A stretch of 64,000 nt of DNA from Myxococcales bacterium (GTDB lineage Bacteria > Myxococcota_A > Polyangia > Fen-1088), in contig JAGTJU010000002.1 in assembly GCA_022184915.1 (NCBI GenBank), positions 1-64,000 of the forward strand, given 5' to 3'. Shown here one piece after another: positions 10,619 through 19,478 of this stretch. Each line of letters begins with the position of its first letter. Positions within the stretch are counted from its first letter, which is position 1. A program made the position numbers and the translations under genes. The notes under the pieces are model-generated. The model was not told where the DNA came from. It saw nothing but the letters and a program-made list of their open reading frames with translations, and did not search any database.

Positions 10619-10836
10619 AACCGTGGCGTGAGATCAGCGTGCCCCATCCAGACGTGCTTGAGGGCACGTTTCAGCAATCAGAGTTTGCTGCGGACATCAC
10701 CGCCGTACGGGACGGAAGAGCAACGCACGAGTATCAAGACGCCACAGCGTTCTTCCAACGGACCTTCATCACTGAGGGTATGCGCCTGCTGCTCACGCAG
10801 GTTGCACAGCGGCTTAACAGCAAAGGCGGCGAGCCC
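10222..10836 (+). repeat. Defence-island border repeat, copy B (615 bp, in place)
   Basis: This is the in-context copy of the repeat at 2362-2976, spanning the methylase 3' end and the ATPase 5' end. Because it is inside the intact operon, it is the likely ancestor of copy A. Confidence 0.9.
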
Positions 10837-13440
10837 GTCATTCAATTACAAACGGCCTTCGGGGGCGGCAAGACGCACACAATGCTGGCCGTCTTCCATT
10901 TGGCCGCCCGTTCATGCCCGCTCAAAGGTCTCGTTGGCATTCCCGCGCTGCTTGACCAAGCCAATCTCATGGATGTTCCTAAGGCGCGGGTGGCCGTGCT
11001 TGACGGAACCGCGCATGCTCCTGGCCAGCCGTGGGCGCACGGCAATGTTCGCGTGGCCACGCTTTGGGGCGAGCTTGCGTGGCAGCTGGGTGGAGAAGAG
11101 GGCTTCGCTTTCGTTCGAGATGCCGACGCAACCGGCACCTCACCTGGCAAAGACGTGTTGCGTGCGCTCCTTGAGCGCTTTGCCCCTTGTGTCGTCCTTG
11201 TAGATGAATTGGTCGCGTACGTGCGCCAGTTCCCTGATGGCCAAGTTTTGTCCGGCGGGACGTACGACAGCAACCTGTCGTTCATTGATGCCCTCACGAA
11301 TGCCGTCAAATTGGTACCGAACGCCGTCGTTTTGGGATCATTGCCTGAATCCGAAGTCGAGGCCGGCAGCTCACGTGGTGTTGCAGCGTTGCGGGCGTTG
11401 GAAAAGATCTTTGGTCGCGTCCAGGCGTTGTGGAAGCCAGTGGCCACTGAAGAGGCCTTCGAGATCGTGCGGCGTCGGCTGTTCCAGCCAATTCAAGATC
11501 GAGGCGGCCGCGATGACGTTTGTCGCGAATTTGTAAAGCTTTATGCCGCCGAGGGATCGAAGTTGCCTTCCGAAACGCACGAGGCGCGCTACTACGATCG
11601 CCTAGTTCAGGCATACCCCATTCATCCCGAAGTTTTCGATCGCCTCTACGAGGACTGGACCACGCTGCAATCGTTCCAGCGAACCCGTGGCGTCCTAAAA
11701 TTGATGGCCCGAGTGATCTATCGCCTGTGGAAGGACCAGAACCAGGATCTGATGATCCTTCCTGGCAGCCTTCCGCTATACGACAGCGGGGCGCGTAACG
11801 AACTGGTCTATTATCTGCCGCCTGGTTGGGACGCCGTGCTCGAGCGCGACATTGACGGCGAGCGTTCAGAAACTACCGAGCTTGATACCAGAGAACCACG
11901 CTTCGGCGCCGTCCACGCCGCTCGGCGAGTCGCGCGCACGCTGTTCCTCGGCAGCGCACCATCATCTGGTGGGGCGCAGACTGGCACGCGAGGCATGGAC
12001 CGCGCCCGCGTGTTGCTGGGATGTGTGCAGCCGGGCCAGCCATCAGCGGCATTCTCAGACGCACTCAACCGGATCTGCGACCGCCTGCACTACTTGAACG
12101 TTTCTGATGACAAGGCGAAAGAGACGGCGCGTTTTTGGTTCGACACGCGCGCCAACCTTCGTCGAGAAATGGAAGATCGCAAGGGACGGGTAGACGCCAT
12201 AGCCATCCGCGCGAAGATCGCCGAGGTGTGCAAGCGCCTCACCGATGGTGGCGAACTATTCGACGGGGTCCACGTCTTCACACCGCACGCTGACATTCCC
12301 GACGATTCAACCCTGCGACTCGTCTTCCTGCCGCCCGACAAGGCCTACAGCAAGTCCGCATCCCAAGTGGCTTTTGATGAGGTGTTGGAAATCGTTCGCT
12401 CAAACGGAAGCAAACCGCGGTATCGCGGAAATCGTCTGGTCTTCATTGCGGCAGACCAGGCATCACTCATCCGACTCAAAGAGTGTGCCTGCACGGCCCT
12501 CGCATGGGATTCGATCGTCAAAGACATCAAGGAAGGTCGGCTCAACATCGATCGCCTACAAGAGAAGCAGGCAGCCAAGGAGCTTGAGACAGCGGAAAGC
12601 GTTGTACCTCGCGCCGCAAGAGAGACCTTCAAGTGGCTGCTTAGCCCCGGTATGGCATCAGCCACCGATCGGCAGGTCCTTGTTGAGGCATTCCCTCTAA
12701 ACAGCAGTGGACGAGCCTATGGCGCCGAACTCGAACATGTATGCCAAGAAAACGAAATCGTGTTCCCCATATGGTCCCCCATTCACCTTCGCACGCGACT
12801 GCGCGAGCTTTATTGGAAGGATTCAGCGATCGCCGTTCGCGCAGCGGTGGTCTGGGAAGATCTGCAGAAGTACCTGTATCTTCCCCGTCTCAAGAATCGC
12901 GGCGTCCTGGAGCAGATCATCCAAAAGGGTGCGGCCACCAAGGATTTCTTTGGAACCGCATACTCCCAATCTGGTGATCAATTCGAAGGCTTCAAGCTCG
13001 GTGATCCGAATGTCCAGCTCGACGATACCCTTCTTCTTATCGAACCCACCGCCGCAGCCGCTTACCTCGCCACGATGGAGAAGAGGGCGGAACTCGCCGC
13101 TGCGGCAATAGCATCGCCACCCGCCTCAGCGAACGCTGGCGCCACAACGGGCACCGCCCCAGCGCTGCCGCCCAAGGCATCAACACATACGGCCGTGGCT
13201 CAGGCCGCGAAGACCAAGGCATTCTTCGGCTCCGTTGACGTAAGCGCCACAAAAGCGAAGATGGATCTGGTCTCAATCGCGGATGAGATCATTGCCGTGC
13301 TTGCCTCTGATCCCAATGCCAACGTGAAGGTCACTGTGGAAATCTCTGCGGATTTTCCCGCGGGCGCCACCGAGCAAACAAAGCGCGCGGTATCCGAAAA
13401 TGCGACGGCGTTGGGGTTCAAGAGCAAGCTGTGGGAGTGA
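10615..13440 (+). CDS. DUF499 ATPase (Hma-type defence)
   Basis: The 941-residue product belongs to the DUF499 P-loop ATPase family, found with DUF1156 methylases and helicases in defence islands. Walker A is [12 protein letters not shown] (about residues 79-90) and Walker B is [12 protein letters not shown] (about 190-201), followed by a sensor-like [11 protein letters not shown] low-complexity Ala/Pro/Thr linker (about 825-865) leads to a conserved C-terminal piece with [15 protein letters not shown] 10615 overlaps the methylase stop, so translation is coupled. It probably couples recognition of unmodified DNA to helicase action; the mechanism is inferred, not known. The gene is intact. Confidence 0.9.
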   Translation: MKPWREISVPHPDVLEGTFQQSEFAADITAVRDGRATHEYQDATAFFQRTFITEGMRLLLTQVAQRLNSKGGEPVIQLQTAFGGGKTHTMLAVFHLAARSCPLKGLVGIPALLDQANLMDVPKARVAVLDGTAHAPGQPWAHGNVRVATLWGELAWQLGGEEGFAFVRDADATGTSPGKDVLRALLERFAPCVVLVDELVAYVRQFPDGQVLSGGTYDSNLSFIDALTNAVKLVPNAVVLGSLPESEVEAGSSRGVAALRALEKIFGRVQALWKPVATEEAFEIVRRRLFQPIQDRGGRDDVCREFVKLYAAEGSKLPSETHEARYYDRLVQAYPIHPEVFDRLYEDWTTLQSFQRTRGVLKLMARVIYRLWKDQNQDLMILPGSLPLYDSGARNELVYYLPPGWDAVLERDIDGERSETTELDTREPRFGAVHAARRVARTLFLGSAPSSGGAQTGTRGMDRARVLLGCVQPGQPSAAFSDALNRICDRLHYLNVSDDKAKETARFWFDTRANLRREMEDRKGRVDAIAIRAKIAEVCKRLTDGGELFDGVHVFTPHADIPDDSTLRLVFLPPDKAYSKSASQVAFDEVLEIVRSNGSKPRYRGNRLVFIAADQASLIRLKECACTALAWDSIVKDIKEGRLNIDRLQEKQAAKELETAESVVPRAARETFKWLLSPGMASATDRQVLVEAFPLNSSGRAYGAELEHVCQENEIVFPIWSPIHLRTRLRELYWKDSAIAVRAAVVWEDLQKYLYLPRLKNRGVLEQIIQKGAATKDFFGTAYSQSGDQFEGFKLGDPNVQLDDTLLLIEPTAAAAYLATMEKRAELAAAAIASPPASANAGATTGTAPALPPKASTHTAVAQAAKTKAFFGSVDVSATKAKMDLVSIADEIIAVLASDPNANVKVTVEISADFPAGATEQTKRAVSENATALGFKSKLWE

Positions 13441-13488
13441 CGGAAAGTCGAAATCGCCCATGCCCACTTCTCTGCGTACGCGACCGTT

Positions 13489-13701
13489 TTGAAGGCATTC
13501 GACCTGCAGGCGGATCTGTTTGTGTACCTGCTTCAGGGCGGCCAAGATGCGGAACGCAGCTCAATTCGTCGCGGGATCGCATTGCTTCCCGGTGTCGAGA
13601 CCATCGACACGGAGAATGAGCGCGACCGCCAGGCGTTTTTCGGTGCGATTGCGAATCCCGGGACGTCCGGGATGAAGCAGCTGAGCAGTCGGAGCGTGTA
13701 A
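13489..13701 (+). CDS. Small unrecognised ORF or gene tail after the ATPase
   Basis: The frame directly following the ATPase stop is open from 13441 and reads KVEIAHAHFSAYATVLKAFD, then LQADLFVYLLQGGQDAER and on to a stop at 13701. TTG 13489 is the first plausible start codon, but coding character extends upstream of it, which suggests a gene that lost its 5' end or whose start is atypical. It looks soluble and helical and matches no family known to me. Its position suggests a further defence-operon component or a relic of one. Confidence 0.35.
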   Translation: MKAFDLQADLFVYLLQGGQDAERSSIRRGIALLPGVETIDTENERDRQAFFGAIANPGTSGMKQLSSRSV

Positions 13702-13989
13702 GTTCGGCGCGGTGTGCATCAATGCGTCGATTGGCTACGCAGTGAGTAGCTTTTTCTGGTGCCATATGCACGCGTTGGTGCCTGAGGTTCTTGCCGGGAC
13801 AAGCAGCACCGAAAAGGTGCCCGTTGCCTTGGCCCGGAAACTCTACGAGGTGCGTAGACTATTCAGCTGGTCCACCAGCGCGTGGTCATCGGCGGGTATG
13901 TTTGCTTCTCAACGTGCCGTGTTGAAGCGTTTACGACTCCAAAAACCACCGCCTCCTAAGGGGCGATGGGGGGCGCTGTCTCTGCTCTG

Positions 13990-14035
13990 GGATTCGCCCG
14001 GCAGTAAGGCTAAGGACGCAAGGCGGCTTACGTTA
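13990..14035 (+). repeat. R repeat, 5' part only (copy R1)
   Basis: The sequence starting CCCGGCAGTAAGGCTAAGGA and running on to CGTTA is the first ~43 bp of the ~107-bp interspersed R repeat seen complete at 17351-17458 and 21749-21855. It contains an imperfect hairpin (GTAAG ... CTTAC). It is cut at its TTA by the ISAzo13 element, whose other flank does not resume the repeat, so the 3' part is missing. Confidence 0.75.
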
Positions 14036-15366
14036 GGGGCTGCCGCGAAAAAAGTCGATCGTCTCGTCATGTCGGTACGGTCGGGTGGATGGTGTAGTTC
14101 CACTCGCCGTGGAAGACGTTGGGATCGAGATTCACGAGTGCGAGGTCCTTGTCCGAGACGCGGCGACCCTTGGCGTAAGTGCGACTGTCGACTCGGCTCT
14201 TCACGAGCAGTCCGGTCGTCGTCGTCGTCGCTGCGATTAGATTGACGATGACTTGATGGGTGACCAGAGGCTTTCCGCGCCAGTTCTGGGTGATGAAGGA
14301 AAACAAGCGGTGCTCGATCTTGTTCCACTTGCTCGTTCCCGGAGGCAGATGACAGACGGTGATGGGGAAGCGCAGGTCGTCGACGAGCTTTTGTAGCTCG
14401 AGCTTCCATAGGCGCAGCCTATAGCCGTTGCTTCCACCTCCGTCCGCCGTGATCACGAGCGAGGTCGCGTTTGGATACCTCGAGGCGCCCATCTCGCTCC
14501 ACCAGGTGCGGATGCTCTGCACCGCGAATTCCCCCGTGTCGTGGCTCACGCCAACGCTGACCCACGCCTCGTTCTTCTGGAGGTCGTAGATGCCGTACGG
14601 TGTGGCGCGTCCCTTTTCGTCGTCGACGAAGTCGTGCACGTTCACATCGACCGGATCTTCCTTCCCGCTGAGCTCGCGGCCGCCGTTCTTGTACGGTCCG
14701 ACAAGCTCTCGTTTCTTCGTGTCCACAGAGATCGCCGGCTCGTTCGTTTCGAGCTGTCGACGGAGTGTCTCGTTGATGTGCTCAAACTGAGCGTTTCGAT
14801 CTGGATGCTGCGCGCCCTCAAGCCGCTTGCGATTCGCCTGGAGACTGTAGCCGAGCTCCTTGAGCAGTCTTGAGACCATCTTCATGCTCGTTTGGTGCCC
14901 CTGCTTCTTGAGCGCCTCCACGAGATTGCGCTGGCTACGAGCTGTCCACAGAAGCGGCGACTCGGGATCTCCGCGTGTCGTCGATTCTACAAGCTTCTTC
15001 AGATCCGGAATCAATCTCGGATCCTTCTCGGTTGCCTTCTTGCGCCCGGCGCCTGGTCGACGGCTTCGCGTTGGCGGTAAATGGCTCGCCGTCCCGTTTT
15101 CGATCGCCCGTACTTCGGCGATCCCGCGCCCCACCACGCTCGGTGCCATACCCGTCGCACGAGATGCAGCGACAATGCCGCCGTAGCCAAAAGCGATCGC
15201 CTCGTTCGCCACGAATAGCCGCCGAGCTCTCTCTGTCAGGCTCCCCTTTATCTTGCCGTAGCGATCCCGTATCTCGGATTCACGCCGCGATCGTTCCTTG
15301 GTCATGCACCACCAATGGAGATCCTCCTCGCGGATAAAGTCAACCTATTTATTTCGCGGCAGGCCC
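14036..15366. mobile_element. ISAzo13-family insertion sequence, intact
   Basis: The 1,331-bp element has matching ends, GGGGCTGCCGCGAAA at 14036 and the inverted TTTCGCGGCAGGCCC ending at 15366 (13 of 15 positions identical). It is flanked by the trinucleotide TTA on both sides (14033-14035 and 15367-15369), an apparent 3-bp target duplication. It carries one full-length transposase gene and is inserted in an R repeat. Three further damaged copies lie at 43947-44232, 45576-46236 and 57277-57969. Confidence 0.85.
14067..15305 (-). CDS. ISAzo13-family transposase
   Basis: The 412-residue DDE transposase is complete. It starts MTKERSRRESEIRDRYGKI with an N-terminal helix-turn-helix region, then a basic linker (PPTRSRRPGAGRKK). 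The catalytic core shows SVDTKKREL (first Asp), VITADGGGSNGYRL (second Asp) and GTSKWNKIEHRLFSF (Glu), all typical of ISAzo13. The gene is expressed from the end with the 60-bp leader and stops 31 bp before the other end. No frameshift is seen, so this copy may be active and may mobilise the defective copies. Confidence 0.92.
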   Translation of the reverse strand: MTKERSRRESEIRDRYGKIKGSLTERARRLFVANEAIAFGYGGIVAASRATGMAPSVVGRGIAEVRAIENGTASHLPPTRSRRPGAGRKKATEKDPRLIPDLKKLVESTTRGDPESPLLWTARSQRNLVEALKKQGHQTSMKMVSRLLKELGYSLQANRKRLEGAQHPDRNAQFEHINETLRRQLETNEPAISVDTKKRELVGPYKNGGRELSGKEDPVDVNVHDFVDDEKGRATPYGIYDLQKNEAWVSVGVSHDTGEFAVQSIRTWWSEMGASRYPNATSLVITADGGGSNGYRLRLWKLELQKLVDDLRFPITVCHLPPGTSKWNKIEHRLFSFITQNWRGKPLVTHQVIVNLIAATTTTTGLLVKSRVDSRTYAKGRRVSDKDLALVNLDPNVFHGEWNYTIHPTVPT

Positions 15367-15439
15367 TTAGCAGCCAAACATGCTCAACTGTGGTGACGGT
15401 ATGGCCGCAAGTTTGCGTTGGGGCGCCTTTTCGCGGACC

Positions 15440-16513
15440 TCATAGGCAAACGTTGATCGGCGATGCACAGGTGAGGCACCGCAATTCTGGACGTTTCGCG
15501 CAGTGGTCCACGGTCCGGGTAGCGCACTGCTTTCCGGGCACGCAATCCCGATCGCTCTCGCAATCCACGGCGGTGCGCGCAAAGCAGCCGGCCACCGACA
15601 GCTTGTTTCCGCTGCAGCCGGGTTCAAGCCACCGACAGGCTTGATCAAGCTCGCATGATTTAAGGTCGCGAATATCGCTACACGACGCGGGGCACGAAGT
15701 CATTTGCCAACCGCATTTGCCCTTGCTGCGAGTGCATTCCGGGCCGGCCGTTGAACCATCCTCGCAGATGCGCGTCGCTACTTTCGGCGCCACCCCACAC
15801 TCCTGCGTGGTGCAAGTGGGGGCCGGGTTGCATTGGCACAGCGGGCAGCCATTGGCGTTCGTCTTGTTGCCGAACTCACACAAAATGCCGCACTCCGGGG
15901 CTGTGCACTCGTTGCATTGGCCTATGTTCCAGGTGCATTTACCACTGGTGACGCTGCGTTCGCAGGACATCGAGGGCCCTGTGCCACCAGGGCAAGGCGC
16001 TACGGGGGGCACGGGGCCGCAGTCTGCGTTGGCGCATGCGGGGGGCTCAGCACAGCTACAAATGTCACAACCCGAGACGCCTTTTTTGAACCCTGACGGG
16101 CAAGCCAGGTCGCACGCCACGGGATTGCAGGCGGTCGGACATTTATCTTGTTGCAGGGAACACCGCCCACGCGAGTCGAGACGGCAAGAAAAGCCCACGG
16201 CCGAGCCATCGGGGCATAACATGGCGATGGCAGGCGCCTCCTGGTTTGCGCAATCATCCGGGCTGCATTCTTGGGGCGCTGGCTTGCAAGTGCACGTTGG
16301 ACAGCCCTCGCCATCAAGGCGGCCGTCAAGCTCGCAGTCCTGGGGGCAGACTTGCCCGCACACGCCGCTGGCCCCGCTGCCGCCCCTGCCATCCCCTGCT
16401 GCGCTGCCGCCGGTCCCGTCAGAGTTTAGGCCGTCGTTGCCGAGGCAGGCCGCCAAGGCCATCGCGCCGAGCACAACCACGACCCATTCGCTGGAGCAAG
16501 CTTTGAACTTCAT
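15440..16513 (-). CDS. Cys-rich lipoprotein with antistasin-like repeats
   Basis: The mature protein is expected on the cell surface or in the periplasm. ATG 16511-16513 was chosen because AAAGGACC lies just upstream and the following residues (MKFKACSSEWVVVVLGAMAL then AACLGND) form a lipoprotein signal with lipobox LAAC. A Gly/Ser-rich linker follows, then at least three antistasin-type modules such as CELDGRLDGEGCPTCTC, CPSGFKKGVSGCDICSC and CEFGNKTNANGCPLCQC, alternating with other Cys-rich units. Length is 357 residues. Such modules are disulfide-rich and in animals inhibit proteases, but in myxobacterial lipoproteins their role is unknown. It is monocistronic. Confidence 0.8.
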   Translation of the reverse strand: MKFKACSSEWVVVVLGAMALAACLGNDGLNSDGTGGSAAGDGRGGSGASGVCGQVCPQDCELDGRLDGEGCPTCTCKPAPQECSPDDCANQEAPAIAMLCPDGSAVGFSCRLDSRGRCSLQQDKCPTACNPVACDLACPSGFKKGVSGCDICSCAEPPACANADCGPVPPVAPCPGGTGPSMSCERSVTSGKCTWNIGQCNECTAPECGILCEFGNKTNANGCPLCQCNPAPTCTTQECGVAPKVATRICEDGSTAGPECTRSKGKCGWQMTSCPASCSDIRDLKSCELDQACRWLEPGCSGNKLSVAGCFARTAVDCESDRDCVPGKQCATRTVDHCAKRPELRCLTCASPINVCL

Positions 16514-16869
16514 GGCGGTCCTTTCGGTGGTTGACATTGACAAAAGAACATTGCAACGCCCATGCCACTCGAAAGTGCGCGTTTCTACGCAATTTTGGCC
16601 CGGAAATCCGAAATTCGGAAGGGTCAAGTCTCAAGAAACTGAGGGTTAACCTCTGAAAATCAGTCTGCGCGCCCGGCCCGCAGCCAACGATTGAGCCCTG
16701 TTGATCGTTCCAAACGTCGGGTCGTCGCTTTGCCATCGGTGGGTCTCGTAGACGTGCATCGCGATTCTATCTGGTAAGTAGAGGCCTGTGGCTTTGCTCC
16801 TGTCCGCCCAATCGTTGGGGCACGCTTTCGCGGCGCGTCCCCTGTTTCAAAATGTCAGCTTTACGATTG

Positions 16870-16974
16870 CCGGCAGCAGCTGAGGATGTAAGGCGTCTTA
16901 CGTTATTTGACAGAACATATTTTATCGGACAGATTTGACGCGGAAGGACGTGGCGCTTGTAGTTCCTGTACGCA
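16870..16974 (+). repeat. R repeat copy R2
   Basis: A diverged copy of the ~107-bp R repeat, from GCCGGCAGCAGCTGAGGATG through TTGACAGAACATATTTTATC to TTCCTGTACGCA. It is uninterrupted. Confidence 0.8.
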
Positions 16975-17350
16975 GTCCTATCGCGTCTCCCTTCGGATTG
17001 CGGGGTGACGTGGCCGTACCTCGAGGCCCATCCAGGGCCCCGAACGGAGCGCGCTCGAAGAAGGCCTGCCAGAAGGAGGCTGGTGCACGTTGCCAAAGAC
17101 GTGCCCCTTGTGCTCGTCCGCCTCCGCGGCGCCAAGCTGCGCGTAGCGCCCGGCAATCCGGCGGGCGATGGCGTCCACGTCTACAGGCTGGACCTCCACC
17201 TGGTGCGGAGGCAACGACGCAAAAGACACGCGGATCGCAAAGCGCCTATCGGGAGTCAACATCGCAGACTCGTACGACGCCCCGTTTGGCCCTGCGAACA
17301 CAGCGGAAGGTTGCGGAACACCGGAAAGCCCAGCGTCCTCACGCTCGGCT

Positions 17351-17490
17351 GCCGGCAGTAAGGCTAAGGACGCAAGGCGGCTTACGTTAGTTGATAGAAC
17401 ATATTTTATCAGACAAATTTGACGCGGAGGGACGTGGCGCTTGTAGTTCCTGTACGCACGTTAGTTGACGGAACATATTTTATCGGACTT
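17351..17490 (+). repeat. R repeat copy R3 plus a partial tandem copy
   Basis: 17351-17458 is a complete R repeat, nearly identical to 21749-21855. It is followed without a gap by CGTTAGTTGACGGAACATAT and TTTATCGGAC (17459-17490), the middle of a second copy. This tandem arrangement lies just upstream of the exported-protein/sigma-factor operon. Confidence 0.85.
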
Positions 17491-17667
17491 TCTGGCTCTA
17501 CGCGTTATCTCAATTAAACTTCCTATCCACTCGACATTGGAGACTTTTAAGCCGCGCCAGGACGTGGCGTTTGTTCGTCCTATCCACACACACCGAGACG
17601 TGGGCCAATCGCAACACGACTGCACGTATTTTGTTCGGACAAATGCGCTGCGTGTAACATCGCTGCG

Positions 17668-18837
17668 ATGATCAAACGCGCGGCCTTGTGTGTTTCCTTG
17701 GCGTTGAGGTGGCCAAGGTCGCGCGCGTTTGACGTGGCGGTGACCCTTTTTGCGTTGAGTGTTGCACCTGCGGCGGCAACCGCCGCGGTCCATGAGAACT
17801 TGGTTAAGGTGCTGGTGGTCGATGATGGCAGCGCAGAAGCGCTGGTTCGGCGCATTCGTTTCCAGACGAACGATCTGGCGCTCGAGACAAAAATCGTGAG
17901 CGCGCGCCTCGTCGGCGATTTCGCCGAACAATCGCGCGCGGCTTTGGCTATGGCAGCGCGCGCGGACGCACGCATTCTCATCTGGTTCCCAAGCGCGGAG
18001 AGCGAAACACTCATCGCATTTGCCGAACCAGCCTCTTCCGCGGTGTATGCGAAAGCCCCCTGTGCCGCCATCCCCACCGGTCGATCCTCGGTTCACGTTT
18101 CTTCGTGCCTTGAAACCACTGCGCTGGTCGCGCGCTCCACACTAAGCGCGTTGCTGGAAGGCGCCTCGTTGGTTGCACTTTTGGGGGAACCGCCTTCGCC
18201 CAAAAGCGGGCCTGCGCCGAAGCCAACCCCGCCGCCGGACGCGCCCAAAGCGGTGGTGGCAACGCCTTTCGCTGCGGCGCCACAAAACGCTTGGCTTTTT
18301 GCTGGTGGCCCACTCGTCATCGCCAACGGCCAAACCCAGCCCGGTATGTGGGGCCTGGCGTTGGGCGCCGCGCGGGTTCACAATTTTTGGATGGGCGAGT
18401 TACGGTTGCTGGGCACGCTTGCCTCAACTGTGCGCAGCCAAGGGGTTGCCGCCGATATTTTTGAAATGGGAATGTCGGCCACGCTGTGGCGCAAAATCGG
18501 CGCCTTTGAATCGATCGACGTGGCCTTCGGTTTGCCTTTGGGGTGGGCGGCGTGGCGGCGCGGCACAGCGTCGGTGCCGCAAAACGCAGGGGTGGCGGCC
18601 ACAGGCGCGTCAACCACCTTTTCGGTGACAACCGGCGCCGAAGCGGCGATTGCGTTCAAACCAACGCGCAGCGGCCTAACCGCGCGCTTGCTGGGCGGGC
18701 TTCATTTTGTGCCGGGCGCACCAACATTCACCTACGCCGACCGCGGCCAAGACCGCAGCTTATGGATTGTGCAGCCATTTGTTTCGCTGCAGCTGGCCTG
18801 GCTCACCGCAGATCCCCGCGCCCGAAACGAAGTTTGA
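17668..18837 (+). CDS. Exported protein with predicted outer-membrane barrel, unknown function
   Basis: The 389-residue protein begins with a basic stretch and a hydrophobic segment (AVTLFALSVAPAAATAA, about residues 24-40), consistent with a Sec signal. Residues 45-165 contain a soluble domain (VLVVDDGSAEALVRRIRF) that ends before a Pro-rich linker. The last ~190 residues alternate Gly and aromatic residues (GLALGAARVHNFWMGELRL, VQPFVSLQLAWL) like an outer-membrane beta-barrel. No catalytic motif is seen. It is the first gene of an operon with the ECF sigma factor 39 bp downstream, so it may be a sensor or a secreted target of the same pathway. Confidence 0.6.
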   Translation: MIKRAALCVSLALRWPRSRAFDVAVTLFALSVAPAAATAAVHENLVKVLVVDDGSAEALVRRIRFQTNDLALETKIVSARLVGDFAEQSRAALAMAARADARILIWFPSAESETLIAFAEPASSAVYAKAPCAAIPTGRSSVHVSSCLETTALVARSTLSALLEGASLVALLGEPPSPKSGPAPKPTPPPDAPKAVVATPFAAAPQNAWLFAGGPLVIANGQTQPGMWGLALGAARVHNFWMGELRLLGTLASTVRSQGVAADIFEMGMSATLWRKIGAFESIDVAFGLPLGWAAWRRGTASVPQNAGVAATGASTTFSVTTGAEAAIAFKPTRSGLTARLLGGLHFVPGAPTFTYADRGQDRSLWIVQPFVSLQLAWLTADPRARNEV

Positions 18838-18876
18838 CCGAATTGCCGTTGAGGCCGCCTCTATACCGGAAGCGAG

Positions 18877-19464
18877 ATGACCTTGACATCGCCTCCGAAG
18901 TCAAAGCAGGCCGATGACGGAAACACAGTAGAGTCTTTGGCTCAGGCGGCGTTGATTGGCGAACGCGCCGACGTGGAACGCTTGCTGACGTTCTTGTTGC
19001 CAAGCATTCGAAACCTCATCCGTTACTTGCTGCGAGGTGACGAAGATGTGGACGATGTCACGCAGGAAGCGTTGATCGCTTTGGTGCAGGGGCTTCACAC
19101 ATTCTCTGGCAGCGGCGCATTTGTGTCGTGGGCCAATCGCGTGGTGGCCAGGGTGACCTTTGCGTTCATTAAGCGGCGGCGAAGCGCGGTGGCTTCGTCA
19201 GACGCCGCGCTTGACGAAGTTGTGCCCGCACCACCAAGCCACGGTGGCGATTTTCTGGCCCGCCGCGCATTGGTGGATCTGTTGGACAAAATTCCCGAGG
19301 ACCAGCGCGTGGCGTTCGTCATGCATGATCTGTTGGAACTGACGCCCCTCGACATTGCACGGGATCTGGGTGTGCCCGTTGAGACCGTGCGCAGCCGCGT
19401 GCGCCTTGCGAAAGAACGCTTGCGCATACGCGCCGCGTGGCTTTGGCGAGACACCTCTTCTTGA
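18877..19464 (+). CDS. ECF-type RNA polymerase sigma factor
   Basis: The 195-residue product shows sigma region 2 (LIRYLLRGDEDVDDVTQEAL, about residues 45-65, then FVSWANRVVARVTFAFIKRR) and region 4 (DLLELTPLDIARDLGVPVET, about 150-170, a helix-turn-helix for -35 recognition) and no region 3 or 1.1, as in ECF sigma factors. It directs polymerase to a small regulon, usually controlled by a membrane anti-sigma factor encoded next to it. Here the next gene starts 14 bp downstream and encodes a membrane protein that fits this role. Confidence 0.9.
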   Translation: MTLTSPPKSKQADDGNTVESLAQAALIGERADVERLLTFLLPSIRNLIRYLLRGDEDVDDVTQEALIALVQGLHTFSGSGAFVSWANRVVARVTFAFIKRRRSAVASSDAALDEVVPAPPSHGGDFLARRALVDLLDKIPEDQRVAFVMHDLLELTPLDIARDLGVPVETVRSRVRLAKERLRIRAAWLWRDTSS

Positions 19465-19478
19465 ACGGAAAACAAACC

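Larger units (their letters stand above)
16514..17667. other. Gene-poor region with tandem R repeats
   Basis: No confident gene was found. The region carries two complete R repeats (16870-16974 and 17351-17458), a partial one directly abutting (17459-17490) and a decayed one (about 17550-17580, GGACGTGGCGTTTGTTCGTCC). Between the complete repeats a minus-strand frame (16978-17301, PDRRFAIRVSFASLPPHQVE) has some protein character but no recognised family, and may be a gene scrap caught between repeats. Confidence 0.5.
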
